This document shows, piece by piece, positions 8,873 to 16,958 of a DNA stretch of 64,000 nt (the stretch's first letter is position 1; each line of letters begins with the position of its first letter). Under the pieces are notes generated by a model that saw nothing but the letters and a program-made list of their open reading frames with translations, made no database searches and was not told the DNA's origin. Both the position numbers and the translations under genes were made by a program. The DNA is from JAJDXO01 sp965221855 (lineage in GTDB: Bacteria; Pseudomonadota; Alphaproteobacteria; Rhodospirillales; UBA2165), in the NCBI GenBank assembly GCA_965221855.1, contig CBDCSV010000005.1, forward strand, positions 1-64,000, written 5' to 3'.

Positions 8873-10426
8873 CTACCCCGCCATCAGCGCCGCCTGGCGG
8901 CCGGGCACCACCCGGCGGTAGGACAGCGCCTCGGCCACGTGCAGGCGGCGGACGATTTCGGAGCCGTCCAGGTCGGCGAGGGTGCGCGCGACCCGCAGGA
9001 CCCGGTGATAGCCCCGGGCCGACAGGCGCATCCGCTCGGCGGCTTCGGTGAGCAGGACCCGGCCGTCGGCCTCCGGCGCGGCGATTTCCTCCAGGAGCGC
9101 GCCGTCGGCGTCGGCGTTGCACCTGACGGCGCGCCCGCCCGCCTCGGCGGCCGTCACGCCCGCGAAGCGGTCCCGCTGGATCGCGCGGGCGGCGGCTACC
9201 CGGGCGCGGATTTCCGCCGAGCCTTCCGCCGGGGGCGGCAGCGAGAGATCCGCCGGCCTGACGGCGGGCACGTCCACATGGAGGTCCATGCGGTCAAACA
9301 TGGGCCCGGAAATCCTCGACTGATAGTCGGCGGCGCATTTGGGCACCCGGTTGCAGGCCAGCGCCGGGTCGTCCAGGTAACCGCAGCGGCAGGGATTCAT
9401 CGCCGCGACCAGCTGGAACCGGGCGGGATAGGTGACGTGCGCGTTGGCCCGGGCGACGGTCGCGCGGCCCGCTTCCATGGGCTGGCGCAGCGCCTCCAGG
9501 GCGGCGCGGTTGAACTCGGGAAACTCGTCCAGGAACAGCACGCCCAGGTGGGCCAGGGACACCTCGCCCGGCTTCGCCCGGTGGCCGCCGCCCACCAGCG
9601 AGGGCATGGAGGCCGAGTGATGGGGGCTGCGGAACGGGCGGCGGCGCCTGAGGCGCCCGCCGTCGAGCGCGCCGGCGATGGAGTGGATCATCGACACTTC
9701 GAGGGCTTCGGCCGGGTCGAGCTCGGGGAGAATGCCCGGCAGCCGCTCGGCGAGCATGGATTTCCCCGACCCCGGCGGGCCGGCCATCAGCAGGTTGTGG
9801 CCGCCGGCCGCCGCCACTTCGAGGGCCCGCTTGGCGCTTTCCTGGCCCTTGATGTCGGCCAGATCGGCGGCGGCCGCCGCGTCGTCGGCCATTTCCGGCG
9901 CGGGCGGGCTCAACACTTGCGTGCCCTTGAAATGGTTGATCAGGGCCAGCAGGCTGCCGGGCGCCAAGACCTCGATCTCCCCTGCCCAGGCGGCCTCGGA
10001 GCCCTGCGCCGCCGGACAGATCAGCCCGAGCCCGCGGCCCGCGGCGCCGAGCGCCGCCGGCAGCACCCCGGCCACCGGCGTAACGGCGCCGTCCAGGGCA
10101 AGCTCGCCCAAGGCCGCGAAGCCGGCGACATCATCCTCGGGCAATACCCCCATGGCGGCCAGTAGCCCCAGCGCGATGGGCAGGTCGAAATGGCTGCCCT
10201 CCTTGGCGAGATCGGCGGGGGACAGGTTGACGGTGATCCGCTTGGGCGGCAGGGAGAGGCCGATGGCCGAGATGGCGGCGCGGACCCGCTCCCGGCTTTC
10301 CGCCACCGCCTTGTCGGGCAGGCCGACCACCGAAAAGGCCGGCATGCCGCCGCCGATCTGCACCTGCACATCCACATCCAGCACATCGATGCCGGAAAAG
10401 GCGACCGTATTGACCCTGGCGACCAT
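8873..10426 (-). CDS. YifB/ComM-type Mg chelatase-like AAA+ ATPase
   Basis: 517 residues. An N-terminal Lon-like ChlI domain (about 20-145, starting VNTVAFSGIDVLDVDVQVQI) precedes a Mg-chelatase-type AAA+ domain with Walker A GPPGSGKS at about 216-223 and LFLDEFPEF as Walker B. A cysteine-bearing loop NPCRCGYLDDPALACN is typical of the family. A C-terminal helical domain (LSARGYHRVLRVARTLADL) ends the protein. ComM has been shown in Vibrio to be a branch-migration helicase in transformation; that role here is by family only. Confidence 0.93.
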   Translation of the reverse strand: MVARVNTVAFSGIDVLDVDVQVQIGGGMPAFSVVGLPDKAVAESRERVRAAISAIGLSLPPKRITVNLSPADLAKEGSHFDLPIALGLLAAMGVLPEDDVAGFAALGELALDGAVTPVAGVLPAALGAAGRGLGLICPAAQGSEAAWAGEIEVLAPGSLLALINHFKGTQVLSPPAPEMADDAAAAADLADIKGQESAKRALEVAAAGGHNLLMAGPPGSGKSMLAERLPGILPELDPAEALEVSMIHSIAGALDGGRLRRRRPFRSPHHSASMPSLVGGGHRAKPGEVSLAHLGVLFLDEFPEFNRAALEALRQPMEAGRATVARANAHVTYPARFQLVAAMNPCRCGYLDDPALACNRVPKCAADYQSRISGPMFDRMDLHVDVPAVRPADLSLPPPAEGSAEIRARVAAARAIQRDRFAGVTAAEAGGRAVRCNADADGALLEEIAAPEADGRVLLTEAAERMRLSARGYHRVLRVARTLADLDGSEIVRRLHVAEALSYRRVVPGRQAALMAG

Positions 10427-10596
10427 GGCTTTAGTGACCTGCCTGTTCTTCCCGCCGATGACTATAATGAGGGAAAAAGAACATTACCAGAACATATGTG
10501 CTATTATTTCTCGAGCAATTGCCGCGTCGGTCAAATCCGGCAAATTTGGTAGGATGGATGTGGAATAGGCGGGGGAGCGGACCGATCCCTGTTGGA

Positions 10597-11532
10597 ATGA
10601 CGCCCGCTGAAGAGCGGCCGGCGTTGAGCGCCGAATTGGCGGCGCGCGCTCGCGGCGCCGTGGCGGACGCGACCGGCGCCCATCCCCTGCCCGCCGATTT
10701 TGCGCTCGAATGGCGGGCCTGGCGTTGGGTGGGGGTATGGCGCGGCCGGTGCGCGGTATTCGCGGCGCCCAATGAACACTCTCGGCGGAAACTGCAAATC
10801 GAGGGCCGCGTCCTGGAAGCCCTTCGGGGCCGGATGTCGTTTCGGGTTCCGAGGGTCTTGCTCGCGTCCGACCGGGGGGACATACAGGTCAGAAGCATGG
10901 TGCCGGGCGTTCAGGTCACCGAGCTGGATCCCGACCGCGGCATGGACAATCCCCTTTTGTCCCGGACGTTGGCGGAAGATGTCGGCCGGGCCTACGGCGA
11001 ACTCCACCGGGCGATCAACGTCGAAGAGGCTCGTGCGCTCGGGGTCCCGGCGCGAAGCGAATTTTCCGGGATCGACGGCGTTGTGGCGCGCCTGTCCGAT
11101 GCGCTCGCCGATCATGGGCAGCGGGAATTTCTTCTCGCCGCCGCCGCCAAACTGAAAGAGATCCCTGCAGGCCATGAATTTCTCTCATTCACCCATGGCG
11201 ATCCCTGGGGCGGCAATTTCGCCGTCGACGAGAAGACGGGCCGGCTCAACGGATTGTTCGATTTCGACGAAGCCGCGATAGACGATTGGCATTGCGATTT
11301 GCGTTATCTCTATTCCTTCGGCCGGGAATTTCGCCGTCACGCCGAAGCGTCGTATGCGGAAGCCACCGGAAACCGGCCTTCCACCGAACGGACGGCGATT
11401 TACCACGCACTGTCGGCGTTTATAGCGCTTGACCGCGAACTCGGGCGCGAGGAGCCGATTCACCTGGACCGGCGGACGAAATGGGTCGAAAGGTGTGTCC
11501 GAAGCCTCGGGGCCGAGGTGTCGGGAGAATAG
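10597..11532 (+). CDS. aminoglycoside phosphotransferase/choline kinase-like protein
   Basis: 311 residues from ATG 10597; ATG 10558 (preceded by AGGATGG) is an alternative adding 13. The kinase catalytic loop is FTHGDPWGGNF (catalytic Asp in HGD), and LFDFDEA is the metal-binding DFD equivalent. The N-lobe is weakly conserved. Proteins of this fold phosphorylate small molecules (antibiotics, choline, homoserine); nothing in the context identifies the substrate. It is a single gene convergent with gshB. Confidence 0.75.
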   Translation: MTPAEERPALSAELAARARGAVADATGAHPLPADFALEWRAWRWVGVWRGRCAVFAAPNEHSRRKLQIEGRVLEALRGRMSFRVPRVLLASDRGDIQVRSMVPGVQVTELDPDRGMDNPLLSRTLAEDVGRAYGELHRAINVEEARALGVPARSEFSGIDGVVARLSDALADHGQREFLLAAAAKLKEIPAGHEFLSFTHGDPWGGNFAVDEKTGRLNGLFDFDEAAIDDWHCDLRYLYSFGREFRRHAEASYAEATGNRPSTERTAIYHALSAFIALDRELGREEPIHLDRRTKWVERCVRSLGAEVSGE

Positions 11533-12486
11533 TTATTCCTCGACGATATCCAGCCGGCTCTCGATGGCGTCCCAGATCGCCGCCTCGATCTTGATGCCGT
11601 CGAAGCGGTTGATCTCCTGGATGCCGGTCGGCGAGGTGACGTTGATCTCGGTCATGTAGTCGCCGATGACGTCGATGCCGACGAAGATCATGCCCCGCTC
11701 CTTCAGCGCGGGGCCGATGGCGTGGCAGATCTCCTTCTCCCGCCCGGTCAGTTCCGACTTCAGCGGCGTGCCGCCCACATGCATGTTGGAGCGCGCCTCG
11801 CCGTCGGCCGGCACCCGGTTGATGGCGCCCACCGCCTCGCCGTCGACCAGGATGATCCGCTTGTCGCCCTCGCGGACCTCGGGCAGGTAGGCCTGAATGA
11901 TCACCGGCTCCCGGTAGAGCTCGGTGAACATTTCCATCAGCGCGTTGAGGTTCTCGTCCCCCGGCGGGATGTGGAACACCCCGGCGCCGCCGTTGCCGAA
12001 CAGGGGCTTGACGATCAGGTCCCGGTGCTCCTCGCGGAAGGCGGCGATCTTGTCCCGGTTGGAGGTGATCAGGGTCGGCGGCATCAGTTCCGGGAAGTGG
12101 GTGACGAACAGTTTCTCGGGCGCGTTCCGCACATGGACCGGGTCGTTGACCACCAGCGTTTTGGGGTGGATATGCTCCAGCAGATGGGTGGCGGTGATGT
12201 ACGCCATGTCGAAGGGCGGATCCTGGCGCATCAGGACCACGTCGGCCAGCGCCAAATCGATCCATTCCGCGTCGCCCAGGGTGAAATGGTCCCCGTGGGT
12301 GCGGCGCAGCTCGAGAGGCCGGGCATGGGCCATCACCCGTCCATGATCGAAGGCCAGGTCCTGGGTCAGGTAGTGATAGACCCGGTAGCCCCTCTCCTGG
12401 GCCTCCATCGCCATGACGAACGTGCTGTCGGCATCGATATCGATGCCGTCGATGGGGTCCATCTGAATGGCGACCAGGAGCGACAT
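11533..12486 (-). CDS. gshB: glutathione synthetase
   Basis: 317-residue ATP-grasp ligase joining gamma-glutamylcysteine and glycine. Blocks seen: the N-terminal VAIQMDPIDGIDIDADST, MRQDPPFDMAYITATHLLE, the ATP-grasp segment DLIVKPLFGNGGAGV, and the C-terminal FVGIDVIGDYMTEINVTSPTG with magnesium ligands. Length and architecture match the proteobacterial enzyme. The start MSLLVAIQMDP is standard. Confidence 0.96.
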   Translation of the reverse strand: MSLLVAIQMDPIDGIDIDADSTFVMAMEAQERGYRVYHYLTQDLAFDHGRVMAHARPLELRRTHGDHFTLGDAEWIDLALADVVLMRQDPPFDMAYITATHLLEHIHPKTLVVNDPVHVRNAPEKLFVTHFPELMPPTLITSNRDKIAAFREEHRDLIVKPLFGNGGAGVFHIPPGDENLNALMEMFTELYREPVIIQAYLPEVREGDKRIILVDGEAVGAINRVPADGEARSNMHVGGTPLKSELTGREKEICHAIGPALKERGMIFVGIDVIGDYMTEINVTSPTGIQEINRFDGIKIEAAIWDAIESRLDIVEE

Positions 12487-12556
12487 GAGCTCGCCTTGTC
12501 CCTGTATATCCGCCCAATTGCGCGTCCGGGCCGTCCGCGCGGGCAGCCGGCCAACT

Positions 12557-12595
12557 GGACATATCCGGCGGACATATCAGCCGGACATAGCCGCC
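12557..12595. repeat. three tandem 13-bp repeats upstream of gshB
   Basis: GGACATA recurs at 12557, 12570 and 12583, inside three 13-bp units close to GGACATATCAGCC. The array starts about 70 bp upstream of the gshB start (minus strand). The spacing of just over one helical turn would suit cooperative binding of a regulator, but no known binding site is recognised. Confidence 0.45.
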
Positions 12596-12635
12596 GGGCG
12601 GCGGATGGTCAAGTGCGGGGGAACGGTGCGGCCGC

Positions 12636-13268
12636 TCAGTTGCCGGCGCTTTGGATTTCCGCTTCCTTGACCCGGACGTGGGAAATCACGTCCCGGACGT
12701 AACGAATGTTGCCGGCGTGACCAATGACGCGGCGGAGTTCCGCCCGGTTCTGGGCGATGCCGATGATGTACACCCGGCCGTTGACCGTTTCGATGGCGTA
12801 ATTGATCGCCAGAACCTCCTTGTCGAAGGTGATCCTGGAGCGCAGCTGCCCGGTGATCCAGGTGTCGCGGATGAAATCCTTGGCGCCGGTCTTGCGGAGT
12901 TGAATCTCGTTGATGACGTCCTTGACGCCGTCCACCTGCCAGGCGAGCTTCACCGCCTTGTCGGCGAGTTGGACGTCTTCGGTGGCGCCGGTCAGCAGCA
13001 CCCGGCCCTCATAGACCTCGACCCCCAATTTGGTCTGGAGCCCCACGTCGGCATTGAAGAATTTCTCGAAAATCCGCGCTTCGATTCTCAGATCGGAGGT
13101 CCGTCCGGCGACGCCCCGCTCCTGGGAGGCGGCAACGCCGACCCCGGCGCCGGCGCCCACCGCCAACCCGACGGGCGCGCAGGCGCCGAGGCCCAACAGG
13201 GCGGTGACGGCAAGCGCCCCGGAGAACATGGGGATAAGGAAAACGCGGCGAATTGGCGTGGCTGGCAT
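12636..13268 (-). CDS. BON-domain lipoprotein
   Basis: 210 residues. The N-terminal signal ends in the lipobox LLGLGAC, so the mature protein starts at Cys30 and is probably anchored to the outer membrane. A glycine/alanine linker (VGLAVGAGAGVGVAASQERG) precedes two BON repeats at about 55-123 and 130-205, each with the repeat's Gly-x-Val core (YEGRVLLTG and VNGRVYIIG). OsmY/DolP-type proteins with this design act in envelope integrity. It is transcribed in the same direction as gshB, about 150 bp upstream. Confidence 0.9.
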   Translation of the reverse strand: MPATPIRRVFLIPMFSGALAVTALLGLGACAPVGLAVGAGAGVGVAASQERGVAGRTSDLRIEARIFEKFFNADVGLQTKLGVEVYEGRVLLTGATEDVQLADKAVKLAWQVDGVKDVINEIQLRKTGAKDFIRDTWITGQLRSRITFDKEVLAINYAIETVNGRVYIIGIAQNRAELRRVIGHAGNIRYVRDVISHVRVKEAEIQSAGN

Positions 13269-13440
13269 GGTCGGGCCCTCGTCCGGGATGCGGTTGGGCC
13301 AAAACTATCCGCCGATGGTTAACGACCTGTTAGCGGGAAACCGCCAAGCACGGCGAAATCATGTCCGAATGAGGGGAAAAAAATAGCGGCCGACGAAGGC
13401 AAAATTGCAAAAGCAACATTCATTCGCAATTATGGCGCTC

Positions 13441-14199
13441 ATGTACCTCATTTACGTAGATGAGAGTGGCGATACTGGACTGGCCGGGTCGCCAAGCAGC
13501 CATTTTGCGTTGACCGGAATCGTTATTCACGAGTCTCGATGGCGCGAATTCCTTGATGCCTTGATTGCGTTTAGGAAAACACTTCGAAGTGTTTATGGTC
13601 TTCCGGTCAGAGGTGAAATCCACGCATCGGAGTTTGTCAATCATCGTCCATTCAATTTGGAAAAGCATGTGCGGCTAGCAATTTTGCGTGCGACACTAGA
13701 CGAGTTGGCCAAGCTGAACTTTATTTCCATAACCAACGTAATTGTTGACAAAGCAAACAAACCCCAGGGATACGACGTATTTCATGCGGCATGGGGTACG
13801 TTGTTTCAGCGATTCGAGAACACACTAATACATGGGAACTTTCCCGGTGGGTTTAGGGACGACCACGGAATCGTCATAACCGATGCAACCGCTGGTACGA
13901 AGCTACTTCGAATGGTCAGAAGGATGGCTGTTTACAATCCGATACCGAACGATCCTCGCTACGCGGGGGGTTCGAGAAATATTCCGATCAAACGGATTAT
14001 CGAGGACCCTCATGGAAAGGACTCGTCGGACTCATATCCGATACAAATGTGCGACGTGGTCGCATATTTTCTATACCAAAGGTATGCGCCCAACTCCTAT
14101 ATCCGCCGGAAGCGGGCGCAAGGGTACTTTGACCGCTTAAGGCCTGTACTAAATTCGCGGGCAAGTCGCTTCAACGCGCTGGGCGTGGTCGAACTCTAA
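13441..14199 (+). CDS. DUF3800 domain-containing protein
   Basis: About 252 residues from ATG 13441; ATG 13432 and an in-frame TTG at 13405 are alternatives. The family signature LIYVDESGDTG opens the protein, ITDATAG lies in the middle, and IQMCDVVAYFLYQRY near the end supplies another conserved Asp. DUF3800 is predicted to have an RNase H-like fold, for which these acids would be the active site (family knowledge; no activity demonstrated here). The gene is visibly less GC-rich than its neighbours and interrupts the minus-strand yraN-BON-gshB neighbourhood, which suggests horizontal gain. A second DUF3800 gene lies at 35311-36216. Confidence 0.85.
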   Translation: MYLIYVDESGDTGLAGSPSSHFALTGIVIHESRWREFLDALIAFRKTLRSVYGLPVRGEIHASEFVNHRPFNLEKHVRLAILRATLDELAKLNFISITNVIVDKANKPQGYDVFHAAWGTLFQRFENTLIHGNFPGGFRDDHGIVITDATAGTKLLRMVRRMAVYNPIPNDPRYAGGSRNIPIKRIIEDPHGKDSSDSYPIQMCDVVAYFLYQRYAPNSYIRRKRAQGYFDRLRPVLNSRASRFNALGVVEL

Positions 14200-14207
14200 A
14201 AAATAAG

Positions 14208-14231
14208 GGCGGGCAACCGAAGTCGCCCGCC
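14208..14231 (+). terminator. hairpin after the DUF3800 gene
   Basis: GGCGGGC (14208-14214) pairs with GCCCGCC (14225-14231) across a 10-nt loop, 8 bp after the DUF3800 stop. It is not followed by a T tract, so it is at best a weak intrinsic terminator. The 160 bp beyond it, up to the end of yraN, are AT-rich with no gene seen. Confidence 0.35.
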
Positions 14232-14390
14232 GGGGAAATCCTACTACCAGATTGTGCCGGGGTTCAGATTACAAACAAGACAATAGCCGAATATTCTTTG
14301 AAAATCAATGATTTAAAGTGATTCAATATCAATGGGTTAGCAGACCCGGAACGGTCGGTTCCTTTGTTCAAATCAGCTGAGCCGCCCACG

Positions 14391-14762
14391 CTATGATTCC
14401 GGCCGCCAGGCGTCCGGGATATGCCGCGGCAGGCGCCAGGGCGAGACGGCGATCAGACCGAACCGGACCCGGGCATCGGGCGGCACGTTCCGCCGGGCCA
14501 TGAATCCCGCCGCCGCCCCTTCGATGCGGCGGCGCTGGCGCGGCGTGACGGCGGTGACGGCGGTTTCCTCTTCGGCCCGCGCCTTGACCTCGGCGAACAC
14601 CAGGGTCTTGCCTCGCCGGGCGACCAGGTCGATCTCGCCCCGGGGATTGCGGTGGCGCCGCTCGATGATGCGGTAGCCCTTGAGGCGCAGGAACATGGCG
14701 GCGGCGGTCTCGGCGGCGAGGCCGAACGCCCAGGCCCTCCGGCGGTCCCGCTCCCCCGCCAT
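14391..14762 (-). CDS. yraN: YraN family protein (UPF0102)
   Basis: 123 residues from MAGERDRRRAWAFGLAAET. The endonuclease-like core is seen as HRNPRGEIDLVARRGKTLVFAEVKAR: the E-x-D and E-V-K residues match the PD-(D/E)XK fold of this family. Function is not established. An IS630-type element sits 4 bp upstream of its ATG. Without it, the yraN ATG would lie 1 nt after the rsmI stop, so the insertion breaks a translationally coupled rsmI-yraN pair while leaving both proteins complete. Confidence 0.9.
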   Translation of the reverse strand: MAGERDRRRAWAFGLAAETAAAMFLRLKGYRIIERRHRNPRGEIDLVARRGKTLVFAEVKARAEEETAVTAVTPRQRRRIEGAAAGFMARRNVPPDARVRFGLIAVSPWRLPRHIPDAWRPES

Positions 14763-14766
14763 TCTA

Positions 14767-15818
14767 GAGCCTCGGGTGTTTAATCTGCAACATACCCAGC
14801 ATCTTTGAGGTAATTCCTGCATTCCTGTGGGTCGAAGAGGGCGCAGATGTCGCCGACAGCGCGCCAGAGGGCTTCATAGGTGCGTGCTTTGGCTTTTCTG
14901 AGCAGGGCCTTTAGCTTAGCGAAGGCCATTTCGATGGGATTGAGGTCTGGAGAGTATTTGGGCAGGAACAGGAACCAGGCGCCCCGCTCGGCAAGGGCCT
15001 TTGCCGCCCGCGGACTTTTGTGGACATTGAGATTGTCGAGGATCACCACATCGCCGGGTTTCAAGCTCGGCGCCAGCTGAGTGCGGACATAAGCATCGAA
15101 GGCTGGGCCGTCCATGGCGCCGTCGACAATCCAGGGAGCGACCAGTCCATCGCAGCGCAGCCCCGCGATGAAGGTTTGCGTCTGCCACTTGCCGAAGGGC
15201 GCATCGGCCATGAGCCGCTCTCCCCGGAGACTGCGCCCGCGCAACGGCGTCATGTTGGTCTTCACGCTCGTCTCGTCGAGAAAGACGAGCCGCGCCGGCT
15301 GGCGGCGCATGAAGGGTTGGCGACGGTTAATCCATGTCCGGCGCGCCGCTTTGACGTCAGAGCGTTCTTTCTCCGAGGCCAGCAGCGTTTTTTTTATAGG
15401 TGAAGCCCGCCTTGCACAGCAGTTTGGACAGATTCGACGGGTCGGCCGTGATGCCATGTTCCGCCTCCAGCCAGACCGCGAGGGTCGGCATGGTGATGTC
15501 AGGCTGAGCCTTCACCTTCTCGATAAGGGCCGCACGATAGGGGCCAAGCTTGCCGGACCCCTTGGAACGGCCCTGCTTGGCCGGCTCAACCGAACCGGTG
15601 GCCGCATAGCGGGCCTGAACCCGCACCGCCGTCGACGGAGCAACCTCAAACTGCTCCGCAACCTCCCGACGAGACTTGCCCGCCGATATCCCCCGCACCA
15701 TACGTAAACGAAGATCCGTCGAAATCGCTCTGCCCATAACAGCACCTCCTGGGCACAGGGAATCACCATTTCAAATAAAAGGGAATCCCCAACGATTCAA
15801 AATTCACGCCCGAGGCTC
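14767..15818 (-). mobile_element. second IS630-type insertion sequence (1052 bp), between rsmI and yraN
   Basis: The ends GAGCCTCGGG...CCCGAGGCTC form a 10-bp perfect terminal inverted repeat and are flanked by TA at 14765-14766 and 15819-15820. The transposase is only distantly similar to that of the 1050-bp IS630 copies, so this is a different element. Removing it restores C-TA-G, where TAG is the rsmI stop codon. Confidence 0.93.
14780..15737 (-). CDS. IS630 family transposase, two frames joined by slippage (second element)
   Basis: The first frame (15357-15737) begins MGRAISTDLRLRMV and contains the N-terminal helix-turn-helix segments. The second frame carries the DDE core: VFLDETSVKTNM, DVVILDNLNVHKSP and YSPDLNPIEMAF. 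On the minus strand the frames meet at a run of eight A (15387-15394). Losing one A gives AGFTYKK followed by TLLASEKERSD. This is the same slip architecture as the other IS630-type element in the window, although the proteins differ. Confidence 0.9.
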
Positions 15819-16771
15819 TAGCCCTTCAGCTCGAGGGCCCGGGCATAGAGCCGCTTGCGCGGCAGGCCCGTGAGTTCCGCCACCTCGGCCGCCGCATCGC
15901 GGACCCGCAGGGTTTGCAGATGGTCGCGGAGCATCCGGTCCACCGCCTCGTCGCTGAACGTCTCGCCCGGCGGCGGCCCGACGACCACCACCACCTCGCC
16001 CTTGGGCGGGCCCCCGGTCCGGTAGTGATCCGCCAGGTCCCGCAAGGGGCCTCGCCTGACCTCTTCGTGGAGCTTGGTCAGTTCCCGGGCGACCGCGGCC
16101 TCCCGGTCGCCGAGCACCGCCGCCATGTCGGCGAGGCTGGCGGCCAGGCGCCTGGCGGATTCCTGGAAGATCAGGGTCGCCGGCGCCGCCCGGAGGCTCT
16201 CGAACTCCTTCCGCCGCGCCGCCGGTTTCGAGGGCGGGAAGCCTGCGAACAGAAACTTGTCGGTCGGCAGGCCGGACAGGATCAGCCCGACGATCCCGGC
16301 GGTGGGCCCCGGCACGGCGGTCACCGGAATGTCCGCCGCGATGCAGGCGCGGACCAGCCGATAGCCGGGATCGGAGATCGACGGCGTCCCCGCATCGCTG
16401 ACCAGCGCGACGGCGGCGCCCGCCTCCATGCGGCGGACGAGGCCCGGCAGGGCGCGGTTCGCATTGTGATCGTGATAGGGGGAGAGATCGGCGTCGATGC
16501 CGAGCAAGGCCAGCAGCTTGCCGGTCATCCGCGTGTCCTCGCAGGCGACGCGGTCCGCCGCGGCCAGCACGTCCAGGGCCCGGAGCGAGACGTCGCGGAG
16601 ATTGCCGATGGGCGTGGCGACCAGGTAAAGCCCGCGCGGCAGGGGCCCGCCGGCAGGGGAATCGCTTTTGAAGATTTCGATGCCAATCTGCCGTCGCCTG
16701 CCCCCGCTTCGGTGGGGTAGATGACGGCAATTCACGCTATGTTCACTTCGAGAGCGCACGATGCGGGACAT
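15818..16771 (-). CDS. rsmI: 16S rRNA (cytidine(1402)-2'-O)-methyltransferase
   Basis: 317 residues as drawn. The conserved part starts at LPRGLYLVATPIGNLRDVS, so the true start may be later (for example a GTG near 16735). The tetrapyrrole-methylase-fold SAM site is visible: DRVACEDTRMTGKLL, VSDAGTPSISDPGYRLV, and the VPGPTAGIVGLILSGLP loop. RsmI 2'-O-methylates C1402 in the ribosomal decoding centre. Its TAG stop is formed by the TA target of the adjoining IS plus the element's first G; the pre-insertion sequence also gives TAG. Confidence 0.95.
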   Translation of the reverse strand: MSRIVRSRSEHSVNCRHLPHRSGGRRRQIGIEIFKSDSPAGGPLPRGLYLVATPIGNLRDVSLRALDVLAAADRVACEDTRMTGKLLALLGIDADLSPYHDHNANRALPGLVRRMEAGAAVALVSDAGTPSISDPGYRLVRACIAADIPVTAVPGPTAGIVGLILSGLPTDKFLFAGFPPSKPAARRKEFESLRAAPATLIFQESARRLAASLADMAAVLGDREAAVARELTKLHEEVRRGPLRDLADHYRTGGPPKGEVVVVVGPPPGETFSDEAVDRMLRDHLQTLRVRDAAAEVAELTGLPRKRLYARALELKG

Positions 16772-16901
16772 GTCATGGCTGTTTCAAGGTCCTTTCGGGG
16801 TGTAACAGACCTGCGGCCGGGCACGACGGCCCCAAAAGCGATTGCCCTGGGCCCGCCGGCCGGTTTACTTCCCTCGGGGCCCCCGCTAGGCTCGGCGGTG
16901 C

Positions 16902-16946
16902 CCGGCCCGGTTCCGGGCCCATCGCCCGGCCCGGTATCGGGCCCAT
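16902..16946 (+). promoter_or_regulatory. two tandem GC-rich palindromes in the lppC leader
   Basis: Two consecutive units of about 22 bp each read GGCCCGG-TT-CCGGGCC and GGCCCGG-TAT-CGGGCC-like, each able to fold into a hairpin. The second ends just before the GGAGGAAG ribosome site of lppC. They could affect lppC mRNA stability or translation; this is inference. Confidence 0.4.
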
Positions 16947-16958
16947 GGGAGGAAGAAT

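Noticed and set aside
14200..14390. Possible tRNA or small RNA in the AT-rich gap after the first DUF3800 gene
   Set aside because: Only a short hairpin is visible; no cloverleaf, anticodon arm or T-loop sequence could be found.
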